Positions 25,496 to 31,992 of a stretch of 51,047 nt of DNA are shown in pieces (the stretch's first letter is position 1; each line of letters opens with the position of its first letter). Origin of the DNA: Clostridia bacterium. Lineage in GTDB: Bacteria > Bacillota > Clostridia > Oscillospirales > Acutalibacteraceae. A program made the translations under genes and the position numbers. Location of the stretch: the NCBI GenBank assembly GCA_017436285.1, contig JAFSDL010000031.1, positions 1 through 51,047 of the forward strand. The letters run 5' to 3'. The notes beneath the pieces were generated by a model. That model had not been told where the DNA came from. It worked only from the letters and a program-made list of their open reading frames with translations, and did no database searches.

Positions 25496-25526
25496 GAAAA
25501 GGGAGATATAAAAATCCCCCTTTTCC
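25496..25526 (-). other. Intra-operon hairpin without T-tract
   Basis: Between the two ceramidase-like genes, GAAAAGGGGG and CTCCCTTTTC can pair around an A/T loop. No U-tract follows, so this may be an mRNA processing or stabilising element rather than a terminator. Confidence 0.4.
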
Positions 25527-25538
25527 TTTCGTATTAAA

Positions 25539-26966
25539 TTATTTTACTCTCTTCATAATATCAGCAACATTTTCTGCCATTGTTTCGTTTGTTAAATAGC
25601 CGAGAGAGTTTGTTTCGTGATAATGTCTTCTGTCAAATACATCCTTACCCTGCTCAATATAAGCCTGAGTAGGATGAAGAATAAAGTCATTGGGTGTAAC
25701 GCAATAGCCTGTCATATCGTTGGTAACGCAGAAAACAAGAAGCTCCTTATCGCCAACAATATCAATAAGAGGTGTTGGGTTAATATCTGTACCCTTACCT
25801 GTTGCAGATGTTTCTGCGGGAGCCGCACCGCCATAAACAACCTCGGGGAAGGGCTCACCGGGGAGCATAAGAATCTGCTGAGTACCAAGCTTTATGTAAA
25901 CCATTTCTGTTAAAAGAGCAAGTCCGAGGTCACCCTTTTCACAGGGATAACGCTGAGATGAGCAAGCCTTGATTGATGCCATAAGAGCAAGAAGACCATT
26001 GTCAACAGGTGAATAATACTTCTGCTGAAGAACTGTAATTTCAACGGGCATTTCCTTATCGTTATCAATACTGAGAGCGGCTTTACCGAGAGTTTCACCC
26101 TCAATACGAGTTCTTTCAGGCTTATCCTCGCAGAAATCACCGGGGTCAACTGCACCAATTGCTCCAACGCCATAAAGCACATCAATATCTTTTTCATCTG
26201 TGATTGTTTTTCTGAGCCAATAGGGATAGTCTGCACTGCACTCTCTGTTGTCACCGCCAAGAGTGTTAGGATGAGCGGCATAGTTAAGGAACCACATTTC
26301 CTTACTGTTATCTGCAGGAACAAAACGGATTCTTGTGAGAACATCGTGCATTGCATTGGGCTCGCGCTTGCAGAACTGTGCTTCAGGCACCTTAACAGTA
26401 CCGATATAAAGCTTACCTGCCTTGCGATTCTTATAAGCCTCTCTTGCAACCTCTTCAAGAGATTTCAAAAGCAAGTCCATATATTCAGGGTCTTTACCGC
26501 TCTGAAGCTTATAAAGCTGACCCCAATAACCAACAGTATCAAAGCCTGCATGTGTATGAGTGCAGGAAACAAACACGCCTGCGCATTTGCTTTCCTCCAT
26601 TAAATCCTTAAGATTTGCACGAACAAGGTTAAGCTCGAAATTTGTAAGTCCGATAATATCTGCACTGATGTGAATATAACCACCGTTATCATCTGCACCA
26701 ATCCACATTGCACTTACAGTAATATCATCGTGAACCTTTTCTATTACGTGACCCATACCGTGACCTGCAACCCAATATTTCTTAGCGTGAATATCTTTTG
26801 GCATAACTATTCTTTTTGCATAACCGCAAACATAGCTATCACCCTTGATAACAGTTGGCATAGGGCGAGGAAGCGCCTCTGCCTTAACGCCTTTTCTTAT
26901 AAGCTTTTTTGAGCCTCTTTTACCAATAACTCTGACTGCCTTAGCAGCAAATTCGTTAACACCCAT
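25539..26966 (-). CDS. Neutral/alkaline ceramidase-like hydrolase B
   Basis: This is a 475-residue paralogue of the next gene. It has the zinc-site motif CTHTHAGFDTVGYWG (about 159-173), WVAGHGMGHVIE, NYAAHPNTLGG and LMLPGEPFPEVVYGGAA, matching the neutral/alkaline ceramidase N-terminal family. There is no signal peptide and the C-terminal Ig-like domain of canonical ceramidases is absent. It has AAAGGAG before the ATG and its own sigma-A promoter, so it is the first gene of the long amino-sugar operon. The amidase role is family knowledge; the substrate is inference. Confidence 0.72.
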   Translation of the reverse strand: MGVNEFAAKAVRVIGKRGSKKLIRKGVKAEALPRPMPTVIKGDSYVCGYAKRIVMPKDIHAKKYWVAGHGMGHVIEKVHDDITVSAMWIGADDNGGYIHISADIIGLTNFELNLVRANLKDLMEESKCAGVFVSCTHTHAGFDTVGYWGQLYKLQSGKDPEYMDLLLKSLEEVAREAYKNRKAGKLYIGTVKVPEAQFCKREPNAMHDVLTRIRFVPADNSKEMWFLNYAAHPNTLGGDNRECSADYPYWLRKTITDEKDIDVLYGVGAIGAVDPGDFCEDKPERTRIEGETLGKAALSIDNDKEMPVEITVLQQKYYSPVDNGLLALMASIKACSSQRYPCEKGDLGLALLTEMVYIKLGTQQILMLPGEPFPEVVYGGAAPAETSATGKGTDINPTPLIDIVGDKELLVFCVTNDMTGYCVTPNDFILHPTQAYIEQGKDVFDRRHYHETNSLGYLTNETMAENVADIMKRVK

Positions 26967-27011
26967 TTCTTTTCTCCTTTGAAAGTACTTTAAATATAAA
27001 TATACATCTAT

Positions 27012-27041
27012 ATTGTAACAAATAACACATTATAAAGTCAA
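27012..27041 (-). promoter_or_regulatory. Promoter of the ceramidase-like/GlcNAc operon
   Basis: The minus strand has TTGACT (27036-27041), an 18-nt spacer and TACAAT (27012-27017), 45 nt before the first gene. Confidence 0.6.
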
Positions 27042-27082
27042 CAAAATTACTTACTAAATAGAGAGCAAATAAATTGTGAAAA

Positions 27083-27132
27083 AACACAAAAAAAGACTGT
27101 AAAATCAAGCCTTTGCTCAATTTTACAGTCTT
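27083..27132 (-). terminator. Rho-independent terminator of rubrerythrin
   Basis: The 13-bp stem AAGACTGTAAAAT / ATTTTACAGTCTT (27093-27105 with 27120-27132) is followed on the minus strand by a run of T residues. Confidence 0.85.
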
Positions 27133-27148
27133 AACGGTGAATTTAAAA

Positions 27149-27682
27149 TCAATAATTCTCTTTTCTTACCTCGAAATAGCTCTGAGGATGAGCGCAAACA
27201 GGACAAATCTCGGGAGCCTTTTTGCCCATTACGAGATGGCCACAGTTACGGCATTCCCACATTGTTTCCTCTGCCTTTTCAAATACCTGCTGCATTTCAA
27301 CATTTGAAAGGAGCTTTCTGTATCTTTCCTCGTGGGATTTTTCAATTTTAGCTACTGCACGGAATTTTGCCGCAAGCTCAACAAAGCCCTCTTCCTCTGC
27401 TTCGTCTGCAAAGGTTGCATACATATCTGTCCATTCATAGTTTTCACCTTCAGCGGCAGCAAGAAGATTTTCTGCAGTGTTACCGAGAGCCTTAAGCTCT
27501 TTGAACCACATTTTAGCATGCTCTTTTTCGTTGTTTGCGGTTTCTTCAAAAATTGCAGCTATCTGCTGATAGCCTTCTTTTTTAGCAACAGATGCAAAAT
27601 ATGTGTATTTGTTTCTTGCTTCGCTTTCACCTGAGAATGCGGCACGAAGATTCATTTCAGTTTTTGAACCCTTAAGCTCCAT
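27149..27682 (-). CDS. Rubrerythrin
   Basis: This non-haem peroxidase reduces H2O2 in anaerobes. An N-terminal four-helix diiron domain has the ligands in [30 protein letters not shown] and [12 protein letters not shown]. The C-terminal rubredoxin-like Fe(Cys)4 domain has [12 protein letters not shown] and [12 protein letters not shown]. The ATG at 27682 is chosen for AAAGGATG upstream; a 14-codon extension lacks a site. The promoter spacer contains a perfect palindrome, suggesting repression by a redox-sensitive regulator. A single-gene unit with its own terminator. Confidence 0.96.
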   Translation of the reverse strand: MELKGSKTEMNLRAAFSGESEARNKYTYFASVAKKEGYQQIAAIFEETANNEKEHAKMWFKELKALGNTAENLLAAAEGENYEWTDMYATFADEAEEEGFVELAAKFRAVAKIEKSHEERYRKLLSNVEMQQVFEKAEETMWECRNCGHLVMGKKAPEICPVCAHPQSYFEVRKENY

Positions 27683-27738
27683 TACAATCATCCTTTCGAA
27701 TATGTTATTAGTAATATTTCCCATTGGGAATTAATTAT

Positions 27739-27767
27739 ACTATATGGCAAAGATAAATCTTTGTCAA
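27739..27767 (-). promoter_or_regulatory. Rubrerythrin promoter with palindromic operator
   Basis: The minus strand has TTGACA (27762-27767), a 17-nt spacer and TATAGT (27739-27744). The palindrome CAAAGATAAATCTTTG (27748-27763; 7-bp arms, 2-nt centre) fills the spacer and touches the -35, so a bound protein would block RNA polymerase. Confidence 0.65.
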
Positions 27768-27832
27768 TAAACAAATTGTTAAAAATTCGCCAATATATTT
27801 TTGTTCTTTTGAACAAATAAAAGCTTAATTTG

Positions 27833-27861
27833 TTGACTTATTATTTTAAATATGATACTAT
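27833..27861 (+). promoter_or_regulatory. Promoter of the GtrA-like gene
   Basis: TTGACT (27833-27838), a 17-nt spacer and TACTAT (27856-27861) lie 34 nt before the start codon. Confidence 0.6.
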
Positions 27862-27895
27862 TTTTTCAAACTCAATTTAAAGGAGATAAAATGTT

Positions 27896-28432
27896 ATGGC
27901 AAAATTAAAAGACATTGACAAGGCTGCTGAATCCAAGGGTTCATTACTCGTAACCGTTTGGCAGTTTGTTAAATTCATCGTTGTAAGCCTTCTTGCAATG
28001 ATTGTTCAGTTCGTTCTTCTCAACACACTTCAGCTCATCCCTGCAATCAAAGACCTTTATACAGAGCCCTTCAGCTGGTGGGTTTTTGTTTACCCGGTTG
28101 CAGTTGGTGGTTTAGGTTACTTTATCGTTAGCAATGTTGCGAACATTATGGCTCAGATTGTTGCTTTCTTTGTAAACAAGGAAAAGACCTTCAATTCAGG
28201 CGCAAATGTTGCAGTTGCTCTTCCCATTTACATAGCTTTCACAATCGGACTTATCCTTTTCTCTGCTTGGCTCAACCCCACTCTTAAGGATGTTTTCCTT
28301 AACTTTGAATGGTGCAACGAAACAGCAGCAAAGAACATTGCAACTATGATTTGTTCAGCAGTTCAGTTCTTCCTCTATTTCCCTGTTGACAAAATCCTTT
28401 TCCACAAGAAAAAAGAAGAGAAAGCTGAATAA
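27896..28432 (+). CDS. GtrA-like four-helix membrane protein
   Basis: This small integral membrane protein has about four helices (near 20-45, 62-92, 108-130 and 145-168) and a lysine/glutamate-rich tail. WQFVKFIVVSLLAMIVQFVLL and the segment NIMAQIVAFFVNKEKTFNS match the GtrA/DPMS-like family, proposed to flip or assist lipid-linked sugars. No glycosyltransferase is adjacent. AAGGAG precedes a 5-codon minileader (ATG at 27890) that overlaps the true start at 27896. Monocistronic, between its own promoter and terminator. Confidence 0.8.
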   Translation: MAKLKDIDKAAESKGSLLVTVWQFVKFIVVSLLAMIVQFVLLNTLQLIPAIKDLYTEPFSWWVFVYPVAVGGLGYFIVSNVANIMAQIVAFFVNKEKTFNSGANVAVALPIYIAFTIGLILFSAWLNPTLKDVFLNFEWCNETAAKNIATMICSAVQFFLYFPVDKILFHKKKEEKAE

Positions 28433-28444
28433 TTTAAAAGTTAA

Positions 28445-28486
28445 AACACCCTTGATTTTCGCAAAGAAAATCAAGGGTGTTTTTTC
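28445..28486 (+). terminator. Rho-independent terminator of the GtrA-like gene
   Basis: A 15-bp stem, ACACCCTTGATTTTC with its complement, has a GCAAA loop followed by TTTTTT. The 113 nt from here to 28600 contain no gene that I can support. Confidence 0.92.
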
Positions 28487-28600
28487 GTTTCAAACTATAA
28501 ATTGTGTTATTTGCGCATATTTCGTTTTTTACGAACCCGAAGCGTACAAAGGTACGTGAGTTTGGTGAGAAAAAAGCGAAAGATGCGTGAAGAACGCAAT

Positions 28601-28945
28601 TTAGAAATTCTGACCATTCCAACCCCAGTCATTATAACCGGTGTATTTAACATAAATTCTATCGGGTGAAATACCAAGCTCATTTTCAAGAATATCGCAA
28701 ACTACCTTGGTCATTTTCTCACTTGCAGAGGAATTAACCTGACCGAGCAAATCCACATCAACTATTGCGCTGTCCTTTGAATTATCACCTTTAAACCAAA
28801 GCTTTATGCCGTCTTCAATTCCAACCATAAGCCAAGCCTCTGTTTTACCGGGAAAGCTTTCAATTGCTTTACCGAAGGCTGTTTTAAGTGCTTCGCATTT
28901 TTCGGGTGCTACTGTTTTTGTTGTTTTAAGATTAATATAAGGCAT
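28601..28945 (-). CDS. MIF/tautomerase-superfamily protein
   Basis: The 114-residue protein starts MPYINLKTTKTV, with the amino-terminal proline used as catalytic base after Met removal. SAIVDVDLLGQ and the C-terminal DRIYVKYTGYNDWGWNGQNF resemble macrophage-migration-inhibitory-factor-like phenylpyruvate tautomerases. The ATG at 28945 follows AGGAGG by 7 nt. The longer upstream frame runs through the repeat hairpins and is rejected. It is downstream of an M20 amidohydrolase and may share its transcript. The substrate is unknown. Confidence 0.82.
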   Translation of the reverse strand: MPYINLKTTKTVAPEKCEALKTAFGKAIESFPGKTEAWLMVGIEDGIKLWFKGDNSKDSAIVDVDLLGQVNSSASEKMTKVVCDILENELGISPDRIYVKYTGYNDWGWNGQNF

Positions 28946-28972
28946 AGATATTCCTCCTGTTATATGTATTCT

Positions 28973-29034
28973 AAGGTGCAGGCGAGCCTGCGCCTTACGT
29001 TTTTCTGTGGTACAGGCAAGCCTGTACCTTACGG
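28973..29034. repeat. Pair of REP-like palindromes
   Basis: Two imperfect direct copies of a short palindrome lie in tandem, GGTGCAGGC-GA-GCCTGCGCC (28975-28994) and GGTACAGGC-AA-GCCTGTACC (29009-29028). Each is followed by TTACG. They fill the gap between the tautomerase and M20 genes. The compensatory changes keep both arms paired, as in REP/BIME elements. Confidence 0.65.
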
Positions 29035-29051
29035 TTATTTTACCATTATTT

Positions 29052-30254
29052 TCAATGATTTTCAAGCCAAGAAAATGCACTGTGCGCCAGAACTGCACTA
29101 CCAATGGGCAGTACACTTTCATCAAACCTTACCTTAGGATGATGTTGAGGATAGAGATACCCTTCTTCAGAATTTCCTGCAGCTAAAGCCAGCATCACCG
29201 AGGGTATTTCCTGACTGATATATGAAAAATCCTCACTGCCACCGCTTTTATTGGTTCTTCCGCCCATTTTTTCTGTGTTCAGAACCAAATCTTCACCGAA
29301 AGCCTCAGTTAAATATCTCTCAATTTCTCCTGAAAGCTCTCTATCGTTTTCAAGTGGAGGACAGCCGTTGCCAAAATCGGCAGTGCCTTTTCCGCGAAAA
29401 GTACTCGCAATCCCCTGCGTGATTTCACAAACGCGTTTTTTAATGTGACTGCGTACTTCTTCATCATAGGCGCGTAATGTACCCTCCAGAACAGCTTTAT
29501 CTGCAATAACATTCCCTGTTGTTCCTCCGTTCAATTTTCCGATTGTGAGGGTTGCTTCATCAGATACCCCCAATTCTCTTGCATTTATTTCTTGCAAGGC
29601 TATAAGAATGTGGGCACCGATTGTAAGAGCATCCACCCCCTGCTGAGGTGTTGAGCCGTGGCAACCCTTTCCCTGAATATTAATTGTGAAATAATCTGCC
29701 GCAGGTGCACTCACACCATTTGCTACAATAATTGTTCCTGTTTTTAAGGGTAAGCCTGCCATTACGTGAAGCATTAATGCCACATCAGGCTCCGGATTTT
29801 CAAGAACACCGTTTTCAATCATATTTTTAGCACCTGAAAGAATTTCTTCTGCAGGCTGAAGCATTAATTTTACTGTTCCTTTTATTTCATTTTCGTGGTT
29901 TTTCAGAAGCCTTGCCGCACCTAAAAGCATAGCGGTATGAAAATCGTGACCGCAGGCGTGCATATTTCCGTTTTTACAGGCAAACTCAACCTCTGCTTCC
30001 TCCTCGATTGGCAAAGCATCCATATCTGCTCTTAAAAGAAAGGTTTTGCCTTCACCTTTTCCTATAAGAGCAACAAGTCCGTTTTTACCGCAAGATTCAA
30101 CCTCACAACCTATTTTCTCCAATTTGTTTTTCACAAATTTTGTTGTTTCTGAAAGCTCAAAGCCAACCTCTGCATTCTGATGTAAATACCTTTGATTTTT
30201 AACAATTTCATTTTCAATTTCTTTGGCTTCTTTTAAAAAATCAATGCCCCTCAT
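29052..30254 (-). CDS. M20-family amidohydrolase
   Basis: This metallo-aminoacylase/carboxypeptidase-like enzyme (hippurate/IAA-amino-acid hydrolase subfamily) releases amino acids from N-acyl compounds. RADMDALPI (75-83), MHACGHDFHTAMLLGAA (98-114, metal His and Asp), LQPAEEILSGA (catalytic Glu) and the late SGGSEDFSY motif are all present. The 400-residue length is normal and no signal peptide is seen. It starts 9 nt after spoVAE. The acyl and amino-acid specificity is unknown. Confidence 0.92.
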   Translation of the reverse strand: MRGIDFLKEAKEIENEIVKNQRYLHQNAEVGFELSETTKFVKNKLEKIGCEVESCGKNGLVALIGKGEGKTFLLRADMDALPIEEEAEVEFACKNGNMHACGHDFHTAMLLGAARLLKNHENEIKGTVKLMLQPAEEILSGAKNMIENGVLENPEPDVALMLHVMAGLPLKTGTIIVANGVSAPAADYFTINIQGKGCHGSTPQQGVDALTIGAHILIALQEINARELGVSDEATLTIGKLNGGTTGNVIADKAVLEGTLRAYDEEVRSHIKKRVCEITQGIASTFRGKGTADFGNGCPPLENDRELSGEIERYLTEAFGEDLVLNTEKMGGRTNKSGGSEDFSYISQEIPSVMLALAAGNSEEGYLYPQHHPKVRFDESVLPIGSAVLAHSAFSWLENH

Positions 30255-30263
30255 TTATATCTC

Positions 30264-30617
30264 CTATTTTGCTTTTGGTTTTGTAATACAGGACATAATA
30301 AGACCCGCAATAACTGCTGCCATAATACCGCCTGCCCCCGAGGTCAAGGGACCTGTCAGAATACCAATCCACCCGTCCTTATCAATAATTTCCTTTGTGC
30401 CCTTAACAAGATTTGCACCAAAGCCCAAAAGCGGTACGGTTGCACCTGCCCCTGCAAATTTTTCCAGGGGCTCAAACCAACCTAAAGCACCAATCACAAC
30501 ACCTGCAACCACAAAGCCCACAAGAATTCTGCCTGCTGTCAATTTGGTTTTATCAATAAGAATCTGACCCACAACACATATGAGACCGCCAACTACAAAG
30601 GCTTTTAAAAACATCAT
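30264..30617 (-). CDS. spoVAE: Stage V sporulation protein AE (SpoVAE-like)
   Basis: This is a component of the SpoVA channel moving dipicolinic acid into the forespore. The 117-residue protein, with about four hydrophobic segments, matches the family end to end: FLKAFVVGGLICVVGQILID, FEPLEKFAGAGATVPLLGFG and a C-terminal KPK. The ATG at 30617 follows GAGGTG; the TTG upstream is rejected. spoVAC and spoVAD, the usual partners, are not adjacent. A metabolic M20 gene follows within 9 nt and sigG lies 520 nt away on the other strand. Confidence 0.9.
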   Translation of the reverse strand: MMFLKAFVVGGLICVVGQILIDKTKLTAGRILVGFVVAGVVIGALGWFEPLEKFAGAGATVPLLGFGANLVKGTKEIIDKDGWIGILTGPLTSGAGGIMAAVIAGLIMSCITKPKAK

Positions 30618-30683
30618 AAAAACGCACCTCAAAAGATAAATTGCTATTTTATATTTTGTAGTTTAGCGGATAATATACAAAAA

Positions 30684-30727
30684 GTGGACTGATTTGTTCA
30701 ACTTGAAGGTTGAATAAATCAGTCCAC
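30684..30727. terminator. Long bidirectional hairpin
   Basis: A 19-bp near-perfect inverted repeat (30684-30702 with 30709-30727, one G-U pair, 6-nt loop) is flanked by A-runs on the left and right. It can act as a terminator on both strands (TTTTTG on minus). It separates the 59-aa gene from spoVAE. Confidence 0.75.
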
Positions 30728-30754
30728 AAAAAAGCAGTGCATTTCTGCACTGCT
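30728..30754 (-). terminator. Rho-independent terminator of the 59-aa gene
   Basis: The perfect 9-bp stem AGCAGTGCA / TGCACTGCT has a GAAA tetraloop on the minus strand and is followed by TTTTTTG, starting 9 nt after the stop codon. Confidence 0.88.
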
Positions 30755-30762
30755 GAAGGTTT

Positions 30763-30942
30763 TTATTCTGCAACTGTTTCGCTAACGAAATCTTCGTCAA
30801 GGCAAGAGCAGGAAACATAGTTATCTTCATCATAGCCCTGAGGAGCGTTTTTAGCTTTGATTTTTTCAATGATAACATAAACTGCTGCTGCAGCTGCTGC
30901 GATTGCGGCGATAATGCCTACGATTTTTAAAACCTTTTTCAT
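30763..30942 (-). CDS. Small membrane-anchored protein (59 aa), unknown
   Basis: The ATG at 30940-30942 is preceded by TTGGAGG, with a consensus promoter upstream and a perfect terminator downstream, so this is a complete single-gene unit. The product has an N-terminal helix (VLKIVGIIAAIAAAAAAVYVII), a basic stretch (EKIKAKN), and an acidic tail with CSCLDED. It has no family known to me. A role in sporulation is possible because sigG and spoVAE flank it, but its promoter is a vegetative (sigma-A) type. Confidence 0.75.
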   Translation of the reverse strand: MKKVLKIVGIIAAIAAAAAAVYVIIEKIKAKNAPQGYDEDNYVSCSCLDEDFVSETVAE

Positions 30943-30983
30943 ATTAAAAATCCTCCAATTACTTTTTTAAATAAGTTAATTTA

Positions 30984-31011
30984 ATTATACCACAGTAAAC
31001 AGGTTTGTCAA
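30984..31011 (-). promoter_or_regulatory. Promoter of the 59-aa gene
   Basis: The minus strand has TTGACA (31006-31011), a 16-nt spacer and TATAAT (30984-30989). Confidence 0.7.
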
Positions 31012-31038
31012 GTAAAACAAATACTACAATTATTAAAA

Positions 31039-31066
31039 TTTGGTAAACAAAGCAGTGATTACCAAA
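31039..31066. repeat. Inverted repeat upstream of sigG
   Basis: TTTGGTAA (31039-31046) and TTACCAAA (31059-31066) form perfect 8-bp arms around 12 nt. It lies 72 nt before sigG and 28 nt from the divergent promoter, so it may be an operator or a leader hairpin. Confidence 0.45.
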
Positions 31067-31137
31067 CACTTTTCAGGCAATACTCTTTTTGTGGGAGAAA
31101 TCCGCAGGAATTACATAAAAAAAGAAGGAGTGCCTGT

Positions 31138-31908
31138 ATGTATTTTAAGAAAGTGGAAATATGCGGAATTGATACCTCTACCCTGAAGGTGATGCCTGAA
31201 AAGGAGAAAAATATATTATTAGAAAAAGCAAAAAAAGGTGATAAATTCGCCCGCGAACAGCTTGTAACAGGCAATTTGCGTCTTGTTCTCAGTGTTATTC
31301 AACGATTTGCAAACAGAGGAGAAAATCTTGATGACCTTTTCCAAGTGGGTTGCATAGGGCTTATGAAAGCTATTGATAATTTTGATACAAGCCACGATGT
31401 CCGCTTCTCAACCTATGCAGTTCCGATGATTATAGGCGAGGTCAGAAGATATTTGCGTGATAACAACCCTGTAAGAGTAAGTCGGTCTATGCGTGACACC
31501 GCCTACCACGCTATGCAGGCAAGAGAAAAGCTGAGCAATGAACTTAACCGTGAACCCACAGTTGAGGAAATTGCAAAAGCGTTAGGCAAAGAAAAAAGCG
31601 AGGTGGTAATTGCCCTTGAGGCAATAGTTGACCCCGTTTCATTTTACGAGCCTGTTTTTTCCAATGGTGGCGACACAATTTTTATTATGGACCAATTAGG
31701 CTCAGATGAAAGTGACGGTGACTGGATTGACGAAATTTCAATGAAAGAGGCAATCAAAAATCTGCCTCAAAGAGAGAAAAAAATTCTTTCAATGCGATTT
31801 ATGAGAGGAATGACACAAACCGAGGTGGCAGAGGAAATCGGTATATCTCAGGCACAGGTTTCAAGGCTTGAAAAAAGCGCAATTAACACTATAAAAGGGA
31901 CAAGCTGA
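31138..31908 (+). CDS. sigG: Forespore sigma factor G
   Basis: This is the late forespore-specific RNA polymerase sigma factor. The N-terminus KKVEICGIDTSTLKVMP is characteristic of SigG. Region 2 is near-invariant (NLRLVLSVIQRF, DDLFQVGCIGLMKAIDNFD, FSTYAVPMIIGEVRRYLRDNNPVRVSRS). Region 3 and the region 4 helix-turn-helix (MTQTEVAEEIGISQAQVSRLE) follow. AGAAGGAG precedes the ATG. The spoIIG genes (spoIIGA, sigE), adjacent in Bacillus, are absent. A hairpin terminator overlaps its stop codon. Confidence 0.95.
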   Translation: MYFKKVEICGIDTSTLKVMPEKEKNILLEKAKKGDKFAREQLVTGNLRLVLSVIQRFANRGENLDDLFQVGCIGLMKAIDNFDTSHDVRFSTYAVPMIIGEVRRYLRDNNPVRVSRSMRDTAYHAMQAREKLSNELNREPTVEEIAKALGKEKSEVVIALEAIVDPVSFYEPVFSNGGDTIFIMDQLGSDESDGDWIDEISMKEAIKNLPQREKKILSMRFMRGMTQTEVAEEIGISQAQVSRLEKSAINTIKGTS

Positions 31909-31928
31909 GACTTGTTCCTTTATTTTTG
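31894..31928 (+). terminator. Terminator of sigG
   Basis: AAAGGGACAAG (31894-31904) pairs with CTTGTTCCTTT (31911-31921), followed by ATTTTTG. The stop codon lies between the arms. Confidence 0.8.
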
Positions 31929-31956
31929 TTGATAAAATCTGTTAATATGGTATAAT
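31929..31956 (+). promoter_or_regulatory. Promoter of the glycosidase operon
   Basis: TTGATA (31929-31934), a 16-nt spacer and TATAAT (31951-31956) lie 36 nt before the first gene. Confidence 0.6.
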
Positions 31957-31992
31957 TATTTAAAAGACTAATTGTATTGCGAGGTATTGCTT

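Noticed and set aside
28487-28600. Possible small gene or RNA after the GtrA terminator
   Set aside because: Only short palindromic GTAC-type hairpins and no ribosome site or conserved-looking frame were seen.
28946-29125. 59-residue N-terminal extension of the tautomerase
   Set aside because: It reads through the REP-like hairpins and the end of the M20 gene. AGGAGG and the catalytic Pro define the start at 28945.
30663-30878. 71-codon minus-strand frame
   Set aside because: It overlaps the well-supported 59-aa gene in another frame and runs through two terminators.
31059-31274. Minus-strand frame opposite the start of sigG
   Set aside because: It is a shadow of sigG with no ribosome site or promoter.
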